64,000 nucleotides of DNA from the NCBI RefSeq assembly GCF_000346755.1, contig NZ_ANNV01000150.1:1-64000 (forward strand), in the 5' to 3' direction. Below the pieces are notes generated by a model. The model had not been told where the DNA came from. It made no database searches and saw nothing but the letters and a program-made list of their open reading frames with translations. Below, piece after piece: positions 17,974-25,988 of this stretch; positions within the stretch are counted from its first letter, which is position 1; each line of letters opens with the position of its first letter. The DNA comes from Pseudomonas sp. CBZ-4 (GTDB taxonomy: Bacteria > Pseudomonadota > Gammaproteobacteria > Pseudomonadales > Pseudomonadaceae). The position numbers and the translations under genes were made by a program.

Positions 17974-19428
17974 ATGGCGTTGCCGACCCTACGCATCATC
18001 GGTTTCATCATCGGCATCTTCCTGATCACCCTCGCGATCGCCATGGTCGTGCCCATGGCCACCCTGGTGATCTTCGAACGCACCCAAGACCTGCCTTCGT
18101 TCCTGTGGGCCAGCATGATCACCTTTCTCGCCGGCCTGGCCCTGGTCATCCCCGGGCGCCCCGAACACGTGCACCTGCGTCCACGGGACATGTACCTGCT
18201 GACCGTCACCAGCTGGGTGGTGGTGTGCATCTTTGCCGCGCTGCCGTTCCTGCTGACCCAGCACATCAGCTACACCGACTCGTTCTTTGAAAGCATGTCC
18301 GGCATCACCGCCACCGGCTCCACCGTATTGAGCGGGCTGGACAGCATGTCCCCGGGCATCCTGATGTGGCGCTCGCTGCTGCACTGGCTGGGGGGCATCG
18401 GCTTTATCGGCATGGCGGTGGCGATCCTGCCGCTGCTGCGCATCGGTGGCATGCGTCTGTTCCAGACCGAATCCTCCGACCGCTCGGAAAAGGTCATGCC
18501 GCGCTCGCACATGGTGGCGCGGCTGATCGTGGCGGCGTACGTGGGCATCACCATCCTTGGCAGCCTGGCGTTCTGGTGGGCCGGGATGGGGTTGTTCGAT
18601 GCGATCAACCATGCGATGTCGGCGATTTCCACCGGCGGTTTTTCCACCTCCGATGAATCCCTGGCCCACTGGAAGCAACCGGCGGTGCATTGGGTCGCCG
18701 TGGTGGTGATGATCCTCGGCAGCTTGCCGTTTACCTTGTATGTCGCCACGTTGCGCGGCAACCGCAAGGCATTGATCAAGGACCAGCAGGTGCAGGGTTT
18801 GCTCGGTTTGCTGCTGGTGACCTGGCTGGTGCTCGGCACCTGGTACTGGTGGACCACCAACCTGCATTGGCTGGACGCCCTGCGCCACGTGGCGCTGAAC
18901 GTGACCTCGGTGGTCACCACCACCGGCTTCGCACTGGGGGACTACAGCCTGTGGGGCAACTTCTCACTGATGCTGTTTTTCTACCTGGGCTTTATCGGCG
19001 GTTGCTCGGGCTCCACGGCCGGCGGGATCAAGATCTTCCGCTTCCAGGTCGCCTACATCCTGCTCAAGGCCAACTTGAACCAACTGATTCACCCCCGCGC
19101 GGTGATCAAGCAGAAGTACAACGGCCATCGTCTCGACGAAGAAATCGTGCGTTCGATCCTGACCTTCTCGTTTTTCTTCGCCATCACCATCTGCGCCATC
19201 GCCCTGGCCCTGTCGCTGCTCGGCCTGGACTGGATGACCGCGCTGACCGGCGCCGCCAGCACCGTGTCCGGCGTCGGCCCGGGCCTGGGGGAAACCATCG
19301 GCCCGGCCGGCAACTTCGCCAGCCTGCCGGACGCGGCCAAGTGGATCCTGTCGCTGGGCATGCTGCTGGGCCGGCTGGAGATCATTACAGTGTTTGTGCT
19401 GTGTATTCCGGCGTTCTGGCGCCACTGA
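17974..19428 (+). CDS. trkH: Trk-type potassium uptake membrane subunit TrkH
   Basis: The 484-residue inner-membrane protein has about ten membrane helices arranged as four M1-P-M2 repeats. The pore loops ITATGSTVLSG, SAISTGGFSTSD, SVVTTTGFALGD and STVSGVGPGLGE carry the selectivity-filter glycines. It takes up potassium together with the peripheral TrkA protein, which is not in this window. The 3' end overlaps the convergent AraC gene by 44 bp. Confidence 0.95.
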   Translation: MALPTLRIIGFIIGIFLITLAIAMVVPMATLVIFERTQDLPSFLWASMITFLAGLALVIPGRPEHVHLRPRDMYLLTVTSWVVVCIFAALPFLLTQHISYTDSFFESMSGITATGSTVLSGLDSMSPGILMWRSLLHWLGGIGFIGMAVAILPLLRIGGMRLFQTESSDRSEKVMPRSHMVARLIVAAYVGITILGSLAFWWAGMGLFDAINHAMSAISTGGFSTSDESLAHWKQPAVHWVAVVVMILGSLPFTLYVATLRGNRKALIKDQQVQGLLGLLLVTWLVLGTWYWWTTNLHWLDALRHVALNVTSVVTTTGFALGDYSLWGNFSLMLFFYLGFIGGCSGSTAGGIKIFRFQVAYILLKANLNQLIHPRAVIKQKYNGHRLDEEIVRSILTFSFFFAITICAIALALSLLGLDWMTALTGAASTVSGVGPGLGETIGPAGNFASLPDAAKWILSLGMLLGRLEIITVFVLCIPAFWRH

Positions 19429-20443
19429 TCGCCGTCGCTTCCAGCAACCGCGCCCGGTATTCGCCGGGCGTGGCATCGAACCAGCGGCGAAACGCGCGGA
19501 AGAAGTTGCTCGGATCGGCAAACCCCAACAGGTAGGCAATTTCCAGCAAGGTCATGCTCGGCTGCGCCAGGTATTGCTCGGCCAGTTCGCGACGGGTGTC
19601 GTCGAGCAAGGTCTGGAAACTGGTGCCCTCCTCCTGCAAGCGCCGCTGCAAGGTGCGCTGGGACAGGTGCAGGGTCTGGGCCACCACCTCACGCTTGGGC
19701 TCGCCCTGAGGCAGCAGGCGGCACAGCACCTGGCGCGCCTTGTGGGTCACGCGGCTTTCCGAAAAGCGTGCCAGGTATTCCCCGGCAAACCGATCATGCA
19801 GCAGCGCCATGGCTTCGTTGGCGGTGGGCAGCGGCGCATCCATGTCGGCGCGCTCGAAAATCAGCGCGTCATACGGCGCGTTGAACTCCAGGGGCGCATG
19901 GAACGCTTGTTTATAGGGCGCCAGGTCCGCTGGCTGATCGCCTTGCAACAGCACCTTGCGCGGCTCCAGGGTGCGCCCGGTCAGCCAGCCGCACAGGGCC
20001 AGGGCGCTGGCCAGCGAGGCTTCGGCGCTTTGCCGGGTGGGTGGCAGATGATCGCCATGCACCGTCAGAATCAGCGCATAGCCTTCAGCCAACAATCGGA
20101 AACTCAGGTCGGCGCTTTCCGCAATGATCCGCTGGTAACGCACCAGGCGCATAAAGCCTTCGGCCAGCGTGTTGCTGGACATCAGTGCATACCCCGCCAC
20201 ATGAAACGATGCAGGGCGCACCACTTTGCCCATGTTCAAGCCAATCGCCGGGTTGCCCGACAGCTCCACCGCCCGCTGCCACAGGCGGGTCATGGAGTCT
20301 TGCGGGAACCGCGCATCGGGATCGCTCAGGGCGCTGTAGTCCAGGCCCAGCTGCTTGAACAAGGCTCGGCAATCCAGGCCGTCCATCTCCAATGCCTTGA
20401 CTATCCCCATCGCCCAGCTTGCAGAAGTTGTTCGTTCGCTCAT
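19385..20443 (-). CDS. AraC-family transcriptional regulator (OruR-like)
   Basis: The 352-residue protein has an N-terminal ligand-binding region of the type found in ornithine-utilisation regulators (residues 15-215) and a C-terminal double helix-turn-helix. The first helix-turn-helix is VVAQTLHLSQRTLQRRLQEEG and the second is LLEIAYLLGFADPSNFFRAFRRW, with the signature near residues 310-335. The target is unknown; no obvious operon accompanies it. The C-terminal codons overlap trkH on the opposite strand. Confidence 0.87.
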   Translation of the reverse strand: MSERTTSASWAMGIVKALEMDGLDCRALFKQLGLDYSALSDPDARFPQDSMTRLWQRAVELSGNPAIGLNMGKVVRPASFHVAGYALMSSNTLAEGFMRLVRYQRIIAESADLSFRLLAEGYALILTVHGDHLPPTRQSAEASLASALALCGWLTGRTLEPRKVLLQGDQPADLAPYKQAFHAPLEFNAPYDALIFERADMDAPLPTANEAMALLHDRFAGEYLARFSESRVTHKARQVLCRLLPQGEPKREVVAQTLHLSQRTLQRRLQEEGTSFQTLLDDTRRELAEQYLAQPSMTLLEIAYLLGFADPSNFFRAFRRWFDATPGEYRARLLEATAISGARTPEYTAQTL

Positions 20444-20605
20444 GGCGTCTTCTTAATAAAGCAGGCTTAAAACGGCAGCCAGGAAAGCCAAGGATACTAA
20501 AGTGGCATCTATTGTCACTGGCTGTTACCACTGATCACTCTAGACTCAAATAAGCTCCCCGCCGAACATCTGTTGGGCGGCACAACAATCAAAGGGCCGG
20601 TCATC

Positions 20606-20917
20606 GTGGAAAACGTCAAGCAATTCAATAGCTTCGCTGAGTTCTACCCCTATTACCTGAAAGAGCACGGCAACAGCACCTGCCGGCGCCTGCACTTTAT
20701 CGGTACCACGTTGGTGATTGGCCTCCTGGCCTACGCCATTGGTCGCGGTTCGTTGGGCTTGCTGCTGGCCATACCGATTGCCGGCTACAGCTTTGCCTGG
20801 ATCGGCCACTTCTTCTTCGAAAAGAACCGTCCAGCGACGTTCAAGCACCCGTTCTACAGCTTATTGGGGGATTTTGTGATGTATCGCGACATGATCCTCG
20901 GCAAGGTGCCGTTCTAG
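20606..20917 (+). CDS. Mpo1-like/DUF962 membrane protein
   Basis: The 103-residue product begins VENVKQFNSFAEFYPYYLKEH with a GTG start. It has two hydrophobic segments (residues 33-63) and family His residues in CRRLHFIG and GHFFFEKNRPATFKHP. Yeast Mpo1 of this family is an iron-dependent dioxygenase acting on 2-hydroxy fatty acids; bacterial members are uncharacterised. A TTG further upstream is possible, but the chosen start matches family N-termini. Confidence 0.8.
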   Translation: MENVKQFNSFAEFYPYYLKEHGNSTCRRLHFIGTTLVIGLLAYAIGRGSLGLLLAIPIAGYSFAWIGHFFFEKNRPATFKHPFYSLLGDFVMYRDMILGKVPF

Positions 20918-21077
20918 CCCTGTGACCTCATGTCACTTGCGTTAAAGAATGAAAGTTCCGACATCCGCCGACATAAAATTCTTTTTGTCATTTGCAGTGC
21001 TGTATCCTGCCAAGGCTTTTTGAGAGCGCGGAATCACCTGCGATTGAAAAAAACAGACCTTGCGAGGAGCGACGACG

Positions 21078-21206
21078 ATGCACGAGATACCTAATCTCCC
21101 CTTCCCAAGCCTGCACGAAACTGAGCAGCCAACACCGCAGCAGGCCAGCGACAAACAGCCTGAGGCCAAAGAAGCCAAACCAGTCGACAGCGAAAGCCAG
21201 GACTGA
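21078..21206 (+). CDS. Small acidic hydrophilic protein (42 aa), unknown function
   Basis: The predicted product starts MHEIPNLPFPSLHETEQPTP and is rich in Gln, Glu, Lys and Pro, so it is probably disordered. GAGGAG lies 8-12 bases before the ATG, which is good support for translation. It is followed by a near-perfect hairpin and another small gene. No family is recognised. Confidence 0.55.
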   Translation: MHEIPNLPFPSLHETEQPTPQQASDKQPEAKEAKPVDSESQD

Positions 21207-21220
21207 CGCCGTACCAGACC

Positions 21221-21254
21221 GTGTGGAAAGCGCAGCTTTGAGCGCTTTCCACAC
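21221..21254. terminator. 13-bp perfect inverted repeat between two mini-genes
   Basis: GTGTGGAAAGCGC and its exact reverse complement flank an 8-base loop. No T-run follows, so it may act as an mRNA stabiliser or an inefficient terminator rather than a classic terminator. Confidence 0.55.
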
Positions 21255-21279
21255 TGCCTGAACAGACCTGGATACCCCC

Positions 21280-21450
21280 ATGACCGACACCCCAGACACC
21301 GCCGTGCTCGACGCTGCCTTGCAGATGGTCGACGTATGGAACCGCCTCAGCGCGGACAAACAAGCCCTTCTGCTCCAGCGCTTCGGCACCCAGGAAAACG
21401 CCCTGGCCGCCCTGGTCACCACTCAACTGCTCGCCCCCGCCCAGCCCTGA
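21280..21450 (+). CDS. Small protein (56 aa), unknown function
   Basis: The product starts MTDTPDTAVLDAALQMVDVW and is predicted to be helical, with an amphipathic pattern through residues 8-50. It has no membrane segment. The ribosome-binding site is weak. I believe similar short proteins occur next to this locus in other pseudomonads, but this is from memory. It may share a transcript with the 42-residue gene upstream. Confidence 0.5.
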   Translation: MTDTPDTAVLDAALQMVDVWNRLSADKQALLLQRFGTQENALAALVTTQLLAPAQP

Positions 21451-21554
21451 TGTCTTTTTGATCTGACGTTTTTGCGATTTACCGCCCTGCACGCGCCCAA
21501 CCACCGGTATCATTAGCAGCCTATCTTTACCTGCTGCGACTGTGGACCTCTCCC

Positions 21555-22751
21555 ATGCCAGATACCCAGCGCCCCATGGCGGTCACGCTGCAAGTTGTTT
21601 CCATCGTGTTGTTCACCTTTATCGGCTACCTGAATATCGGCATTCCCCTCGCCGTATTGCCGGGCTATGTCCACAGCACGCTGGGCTACGGCGCCGTGAT
21701 TGCCGGGTTGGTGATCAGCGTGCAATACCTGGCCACCCTGCTCAGCCGCCCGTACGCCGGCAAGATCATCGACAACCTGGGCAGCAAGCGCGCCGTGGTG
21801 ATCGGCTTGGCGGGCTGCGGCTTGAGCGGCGTGTTCATGCTGTTGGCGGCGTGGTTTGCCAGCTTGCCGGCCGTCAGCCTCGGTAGCCTGTTGATTGGCC
21901 GCCTGGTCTTGGGCAGCGCGGAGAGCCTGGTCGGCTCGGGCGCCATCGGCTGGGGCATCGGCCGTGTCGGCGCGGCCAATACGGCCAAGGTCATTTCCTG
22001 GAACGGCATCGCCAGCTACGGCGCCCTCGCCGTCGGCGCGCCGCTGGGGGTGCTGCTGGTCAGCCATCTCGGGCTGTGGAGCATGGGCGTCAGCATCATC
22101 CTGCTGGCGATCATCGGCCTGCTACTGGCCTGGAAGAAGGAGCCCGCGCCCATCGTCGCTGGCGTGCGCCTGCCCTTCATGAATGTGCTGGGCCGCGTGT
22201 TGCCCCACGGTTGTGCGTTGGCGCTGGGCTCCATCGGCTTCGGCACCATCGCCACCTTTATCACCCTGTATTACACCACCCAGCACTGGGACAACGCCGT
22301 GTGGGCCCTGAGCCTGTTCGGCGCCAGTTTTATCGGCGCACGCCTGCTGTTTGGCAACCTGATCAACCGGATCGGCGGCTTTCGCGTGGCGATTGCCTGC
22401 CTGTCCGTGGAAATCCTCGGCCTGCTGCTGTTGTGGCTGGGGCCGGACGCCAACCTGGCCCTGGCCGGCGCGGCCTTGAGCGGGTTTGGCTTTTCCCTGG
22501 TGTTTCCGGCGCTGGGCGTCGAGGCGGTCAACCTGGTGCCGGCGTCCAGCCGTGGCTCGGCGGTGGGGGCTTACTCGCTGTTCATCGACTTGTCGTTGGG
22601 GATCACCGGCCCGTTGGCCGGGGCGGTGGCGGCAGGGTTCGGCTTTGCGTCGATCTTCCTGTTCGCCGCCCTCGCCGCCCTCGGTGGTTTGCTGCTGAGC
22701 GTCTACCTGTACCGGCAAGCGCCCAAGGCCCGTGAGGCGCGCGGTGACTAG
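21555..22751 (+). CDS. MFS transporter (YhhS-like)
   Basis: The 398-residue permease has twelve hydrophobic segments. The MFS motif between TM2 and TM3 appears as SRPYAGKIIDNLGSKRAVVIG (residues 65-85). It belongs to the YhhS/arabinose-efflux-like group of drug or metabolite exporters; the substrate is unknown. Its last four bases overlap the convergent arfB gene. Confidence 0.88.
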   Translation: MPDTQRPMAVTLQVVSIVLFTFIGYLNIGIPLAVLPGYVHSTLGYGAVIAGLVISVQYLATLLSRPYAGKIIDNLGSKRAVVIGLAGCGLSGVFMLLAAWFASLPAVSLGSLLIGRLVLGSAESLVGSGAIGWGIGRVGAANTAKVISWNGIASYGALAVGAPLGVLLVSHLGLWSMGVSIILLAIIGLLLAWKKEPAPIVAGVRLPFMNVLGRVLPHGCALALGSIGFGTIATFITLYYTTQHWDNAVWALSLFGASFIGARLLFGNLINRIGGFRVAIACLSVEILGLLLLWLGPDANLALAGAALSGFGFSLVFPALGVEAVNLVPASSRGSAVGAYSLFIDLSLGITGPLAGAVAAGFGFASIFLFAALAALGGLLLSVYLYRQAPKAREARGD

Positions 22752-23164
22752 AAGTCGACCTTGCCGCGCCCGGCCTTGATGCTGCCGCGTTTGGTCTTGG
22801 ATTCCAGCCGGCGTTTTTTCGAGCCCAGGGTGGGCTTGGTCGGACGGCGCTTCTTCTCGACCTTGGTGGCACTGAGGATCAGCTCCACCAGGCGCTCCAG
22901 CGCATCCGCGCGATTCTGCTCCTGGGTCCGATATTGCTGGGCCTTGAGCACCAGCACACCCTCGCTGGTGATGCGACTGTCGCGCAGCGCCAGCAGCCGC
23001 TCCTTGTAGAACTCAGGCAGCGACGACGCCGGAATATCAAACCGCAGGTGCACCGCGCTCGACACCTTGTTGACGTTCTGCCCACCGGCGCCCTGGGCGC
23101 GAATCGCGGTCAGCTCGATCTCGGCATCCGGCAGCTGCACATTGTTGGAAATCACCAGCATCAA
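22748..23164 (-). CDS. arfB: Alternative ribosome-rescue factor ArfB
   Basis: The 138-residue peptidyl-tRNA hydrolase has the release-factor GGQ motif in RAQGAGGQNVNKVSSAVHLRFD (residues 23-44) and a basic C-terminal tail (KRRPTKPTLGSKKRRLESKTKRGS) that enters the empty mRNA channel of stalled ribosomes. Length equals E. coli YaeJ (about 140). Translation could start at the first or second Met. It ends overlapping the MFS gene tail to tail. Confidence 0.95.
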   Translation of the reverse strand: MMLVISNNVQLPDAEIELTAIRAQGAGGQNVNKVSSAVHLRFDIPASSLPEFYKERLLALRDSRITSEGVLVLKAQQYRTQEQNRADALERLVELILSATKVEKKRRPTKPTLGSKKRRLESKTKRGSIKAGRGKVDF

Positions 23165-23173
23165 TCAAAAACC

Positions 23174-23857
23174 CTAGGCAACGGACAAGCCCAACTCGGA
23201 CAACAACATCGACGCCTGGGCTTTGGAAATCACGGCGCCTTTGAACAGTTTGGCATCATTGAGGCGAAACCCGCTCAAATCCGCGCCCCGCAGGTCGGCA
23301 CCGGCAAAATTGGCGCCGTTGATACGGGCGTGGGCGAGGCTGCAGTCAATCAATTCAGCCTTGCGAAAGTCTGCATCCGACAAATCGCTGTCGGAGAAAT
23401 CCAGGTTATTCAGCACCGTGCGCGCAAACGACAACCCAGACAGGAACGCACTGTTGAGCCGGGTCTTGCTGAAACTCAGGCCCAGCGACGCGCAATGGGT
23501 GAAGTTGGCACCGGTCAGCTTGCAGTGCTCGAAACTCGCCTGGGGCAGCTTGCTGCGCTGCCAGCGGGTGTTGTTCAGGTCGCAACTGTGGAACTGCGCT
23601 TCCAGCAGGTTGGCCGCTTCGAAGATCGCGAGGCTGGCGCGGCAGCTTTTCCACTGGGTGCCTTCCAGGCGGGCGCCGAGGAAAGAGGTCTGGACAAGGA
23701 TGCAGCGTTCGAAGATCCAGTGATCGAGCACCATGCGCGACAGGTCGGCACCGCTCAGGTCCACGCCGATCAGGCGCAAAGGGCCGTTGTGCTGGTCGAT
23801 CAGGTCTTCCAGGTCAGCACGTTGCAGGGTGCCGCCGTCGATGTCGGTGTGGTGCAT
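23174..23857 (-). CDS. Pentapeptide-repeat protein
   Basis: The 227-residue protein is built of A(D/N)LXX-type repeats (for example VDLSGADLSRM, SDSDLSDADFRKAELIDCSL, ANFAGADLRGADLSGF), which fold as a right-handed quadrilateral beta-helix. Some family members mimic DNA and protect gyrase; this one has no specific evidence for that. A GGAGG site directly precedes the ATG. It lies 9 bp upstream of arfB on the same strand and may be co-transcribed. Confidence 0.88.
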   Translation of the reverse strand: MHHTDIDGGTLQRADLEDLIDQHNGPLRLIGVDLSGADLSRMVLDHWIFERCILVQTSFLGARLEGTQWKSCRASLAIFEAANLLEAQFHSCDLNNTRWQRSKLPQASFEHCKLTGANFTHCASLGLSFSKTRLNSAFLSGLSFARTVLNNLDFSDSDLSDADFRKAELIDCSLAHARINGANFAGADLRGADLSGFRLNDAKLFKGAVISKAQASMLLSELGLSVA

Positions 23858-23917
23858 GGGGCCTCCGAGCCTGTAGCCAATTAAAACGAGGCGCGAGTCT
23901 ACCCCGTCAACGCCAAC

Positions 23918-23944
23918 AAAAAACCCGGCAAGCGCCGGGTTTTC
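23918..23944 (-). terminator. Bidirectional-looking terminator after aroP
   Basis: AAAACCCGGC-GCTT-GCCGGGTTTTTT on the minus strand, 20 bp past the aroP stop. The A/T runs on both sides could also serve the plus strand. Confidence 0.9.
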
Positions 23945-23961
23945 CGTTTACGGGAAGGTTC

Positions 23962-25383
23962 CTACTCCAGAACTGTCCCCGTTGTGCTCAGGGCTGCCTG
24001 CGCCTTGCGCTTGTTCTTGACCCAGTAACACACCGCCATAAACGCCACCCACACCGGGATCGCGTACACCGACACCTGGATCCCCGGGATCATCAGCATG
24101 ACCACCAGGATAAACGCCACGAACGCCAGGCAGAGGTAGTTGCCGTACGGGTACCACAGAGCCTTGAACAGCGGCACCTGGCCTGTGCGGTTCATGTGCT
24201 GGCGGAACTTGAAGTGGGAAAAGCTGATCATCGCCCAGTTGATCACCAACGTGGCCACTACCAGGGACATCAGCAGTTCCAGCGCGTGTTGCGGGATCAG
24301 GTAGTTCATCAGCACCGCCACCAGGGTGACTGCCGCCGAGGCGAGGATCGAGCGCACCGGCACGCCACGTTTGTCGATCTTCGCCAGTGCCTTGGGCGCA
24401 TCGCCCTGCTCGGCCATGCCCAGCAGCATGCGGCTGTTGCAGTAGGTGCCGCTGTTGTACACCGACAGCGCCGCCGTCAGTACCACGAAGTTGAGGATGT
24501 GCGCCGCGGTGTTGCTGCCCAGCATCGAGAACACCTGTACAAACGGGCTGCCGCTGTAGGCATCGCCGGAGGCATTGAGGGTGGTCAGCAGCGCGTCCCA
24601 CGGGGTCAGCGACAGCAGCACCACCAGGGCACCGATGTAGAAGATCAGGATGCGGTAGATCACCTGATTGATCGCTTTCGGGATCACCGTGCGTGGCTGG
24701 TCAGCCTCGGCCGCGGTGAAACCGAGCATTTCCAGGCCGCCGAAGGAGAACATGATGATCGCCATGGCCATCACCAGACCGCCCACGCCGTGGGGGAAGA
24801 AGCCACCGTGTTCCCACAGGTTGCTCACCGAGGCTTGCGGGCCGCCGCTGCCGCTGACCAGCAAATAGCTGCCCAGGGCGATCATGCCGACAATGGCCAC
24901 CACCTTGATGATGGCAAACCAGAACTCGGCTTCACCGAAGACTTTGACGTTGGCCAGGTTGATCAGGTTGATCAGCACGAAGAACGCCGCCGCCGAGACC
25001 CAGGTCGGGATCTCCGGCCACCAGTAGTGCACGTATTTGCCGACAGCCGTCAGCTCCGACATGCCCACGAGAATGTACAGGATCCAGCAGTTCCAACCCG
25101 ACAGGAAGCCGGCGAAACCGCCCCAGTACTTGTGGGCAAAGTGGCTGAAGGAGCCGGCAACCGGCTCTTCGACGATCATCTCGCCGAGTTGGCGCATGAT
25201 CATGAAGGCGATAAAGCCGCAGATGGCATAGCCCAGGATCATCGACGGACCGGCGGATTTGAGCACCCCGGCCGAACCGAGGAACAGGCCGGTGCCGATG
25301 GCGCCACCGAGGGCGATCAGCTGGATATGACGATTTTTCAGGCCGCGTTTCAGCTCGCCTGAAGAGGAATGGGGTCCACTCAT
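23962..25383 (-). CDS. aroP: Aromatic amino acid permease AroP
   Basis: The 473-residue inner-membrane APC-superfamily carrier has twelve membrane segments and closely follows E. coli AroP: LKRGLKNRHIQLIALGGAIGTGLFLGSA at the start, MRQLGEMIVEEPVAGSFSHFA near residue 70, and FSFGGLEMLGFTAAEADQP near 215. It imports phenylalanine, tyrosine and tryptophan with protons. The ATG at 25383 is preferred to a TTG six codons earlier. Two TyrR-type 18-bp boxes upstream suggest PhhR control. Confidence 0.9.
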   Translation of the reverse strand: MSGPHSSSGELKRGLKNRHIQLIALGGAIGTGLFLGSAGVLKSAGPSMILGYAICGFIAFMIMRQLGEMIVEEPVAGSFSHFAHKYWGGFAGFLSGWNCWILYILVGMSELTAVGKYVHYWWPEIPTWVSAAAFFVLINLINLANVKVFGEAEFWFAIIKVVAIVGMIALGSYLLVSGSGGPQASVSNLWEHGGFFPHGVGGLVMAMAIIMFSFGGLEMLGFTAAEADQPRTVIPKAINQVIYRILIFYIGALVVLLSLTPWDALLTTLNASGDAYSGSPFVQVFSMLGSNTAAHILNFVVLTAALSVYNSGTYCNSRMLLGMAEQGDAPKALAKIDKRGVPVRSILASAAVTLVAVLMNYLIPQHALELLMSLVVATLVINWAMISFSHFKFRQHMNRTGQVPLFKALWYPYGNYLCLAFVAFILVVMLMIPGIQVSVYAIPVWVAFMAVCYWVKNKRKAQAALSTTGTVLE

Positions 25384-25645
25384 GAAAAGGGTCTCACGCA
25401 AGGTTTGATGATGTTGAATGCAGGTCGCTCGCTCGAATCTCGACTCAAGCAGCGCCGCTCAAACCCCAGCGCAGGCACCAGGAATACAGCGTGTTTATAT
25501 CGGTCATGCGTCACCTGTTTGTTTTTATCTGTGACGAAATCGAACCCGTCCGGCTCGTGGCCAGGCGGAGTGATCAGGGTAGGCAAACCCTGGGTCTTGG
25601 CCTTTTGCGTGGGTACGCAAGGGGGGTCACAGTAAAACGCGGCGG

Positions 25646-25651
25646 ATTGTA
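25646..25651 (-). promoter_or_regulatory. Possible -10 element for aroP
   Basis: TACAAT on the minus strand lies between the TyrR-type boxes and aroP. It would place the transcription start near 25639, leaving a leader of about 255 nt. The -35 is poor, as expected of an activator-dependent promoter. Confidence 0.35.
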
Positions 25652-25697
25652 CACGCAGACAAGCTTCAGGCCGAGCCCTGTCGTCACGGACCAAAAC

Positions 25698-25715
25698 TGT
25701 AAGCTAATCCTTACA
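25698..25715. promoter_or_regulatory. TyrR/PhhR-type box 1 upstream of aroP
   Basis: TGTAAG-CTAATC-CTTACA is a perfect palindrome of 6-6-6 form. It matches the TyrR consensus TGTAAA-N6-TTTACA except for one symmetrical change. Confidence 0.65.
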
Positions 25716-25748
25716 GCACCACCCGCCCTAATAAAAACAGGGCAAAGC

Positions 25749-25766
25749 CGTAAATTATTCGTTACA
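25749..25766. promoter_or_regulatory. TyrR/PhhR-type box 2 upstream of aroP
   Basis: CGTAAA-TTATTC-GTTACA is a second 6-6-6 box, centred 51 bp (about five helical turns) from box 1. A lone GTTACA half-site follows at 25782. Confidence 0.6.
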
Positions 25767-25804
25767 GAGCGGAACACAGACGTTACAGACACTGGAGATC
25801 AACT

Positions 25805-25891
25805 GTGGGAGCGGGCTTGCCCGCGATGGCGCTCGTTCAGTTAAAGCAGCTTTGGCTGATCCACCGCCATCGCAGGCGAGCCCGCTCCCAC
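25805..25891. repeat. REPIN between aroP promoter and rluB terminator
   Basis: Inverted arms GTGGGAGCGGGCTTGCCC... and ...GGCGAGCCCGCTCCCAC; the right arm is slightly diverged. The rest of the 600-bp aroP-rluB gap holds the aroP regulatory region and no other gene I can support. Confidence 0.9.
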
Positions 25892-25919
25892 AGGTTTGAT
25901 TGCATTTCAAATTCAAGGC

Positions 25920-25953
25920 AAAAAAAAACGCCAACCCGAAGGTTGGCGTTGTT
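25920..25953 (-). terminator. Rho-independent terminator of rluB
   Basis: On the minus strand, AACGCCAACC-TTCG-GGTTGGCGTT is followed by eight or more T residues, 35 bp after the rluB stop. Confidence 0.93.
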
Positions 25954-25988
25954 TCTTGCAGCTTGCCGCTAAAAACTAGCCGCTGCCT

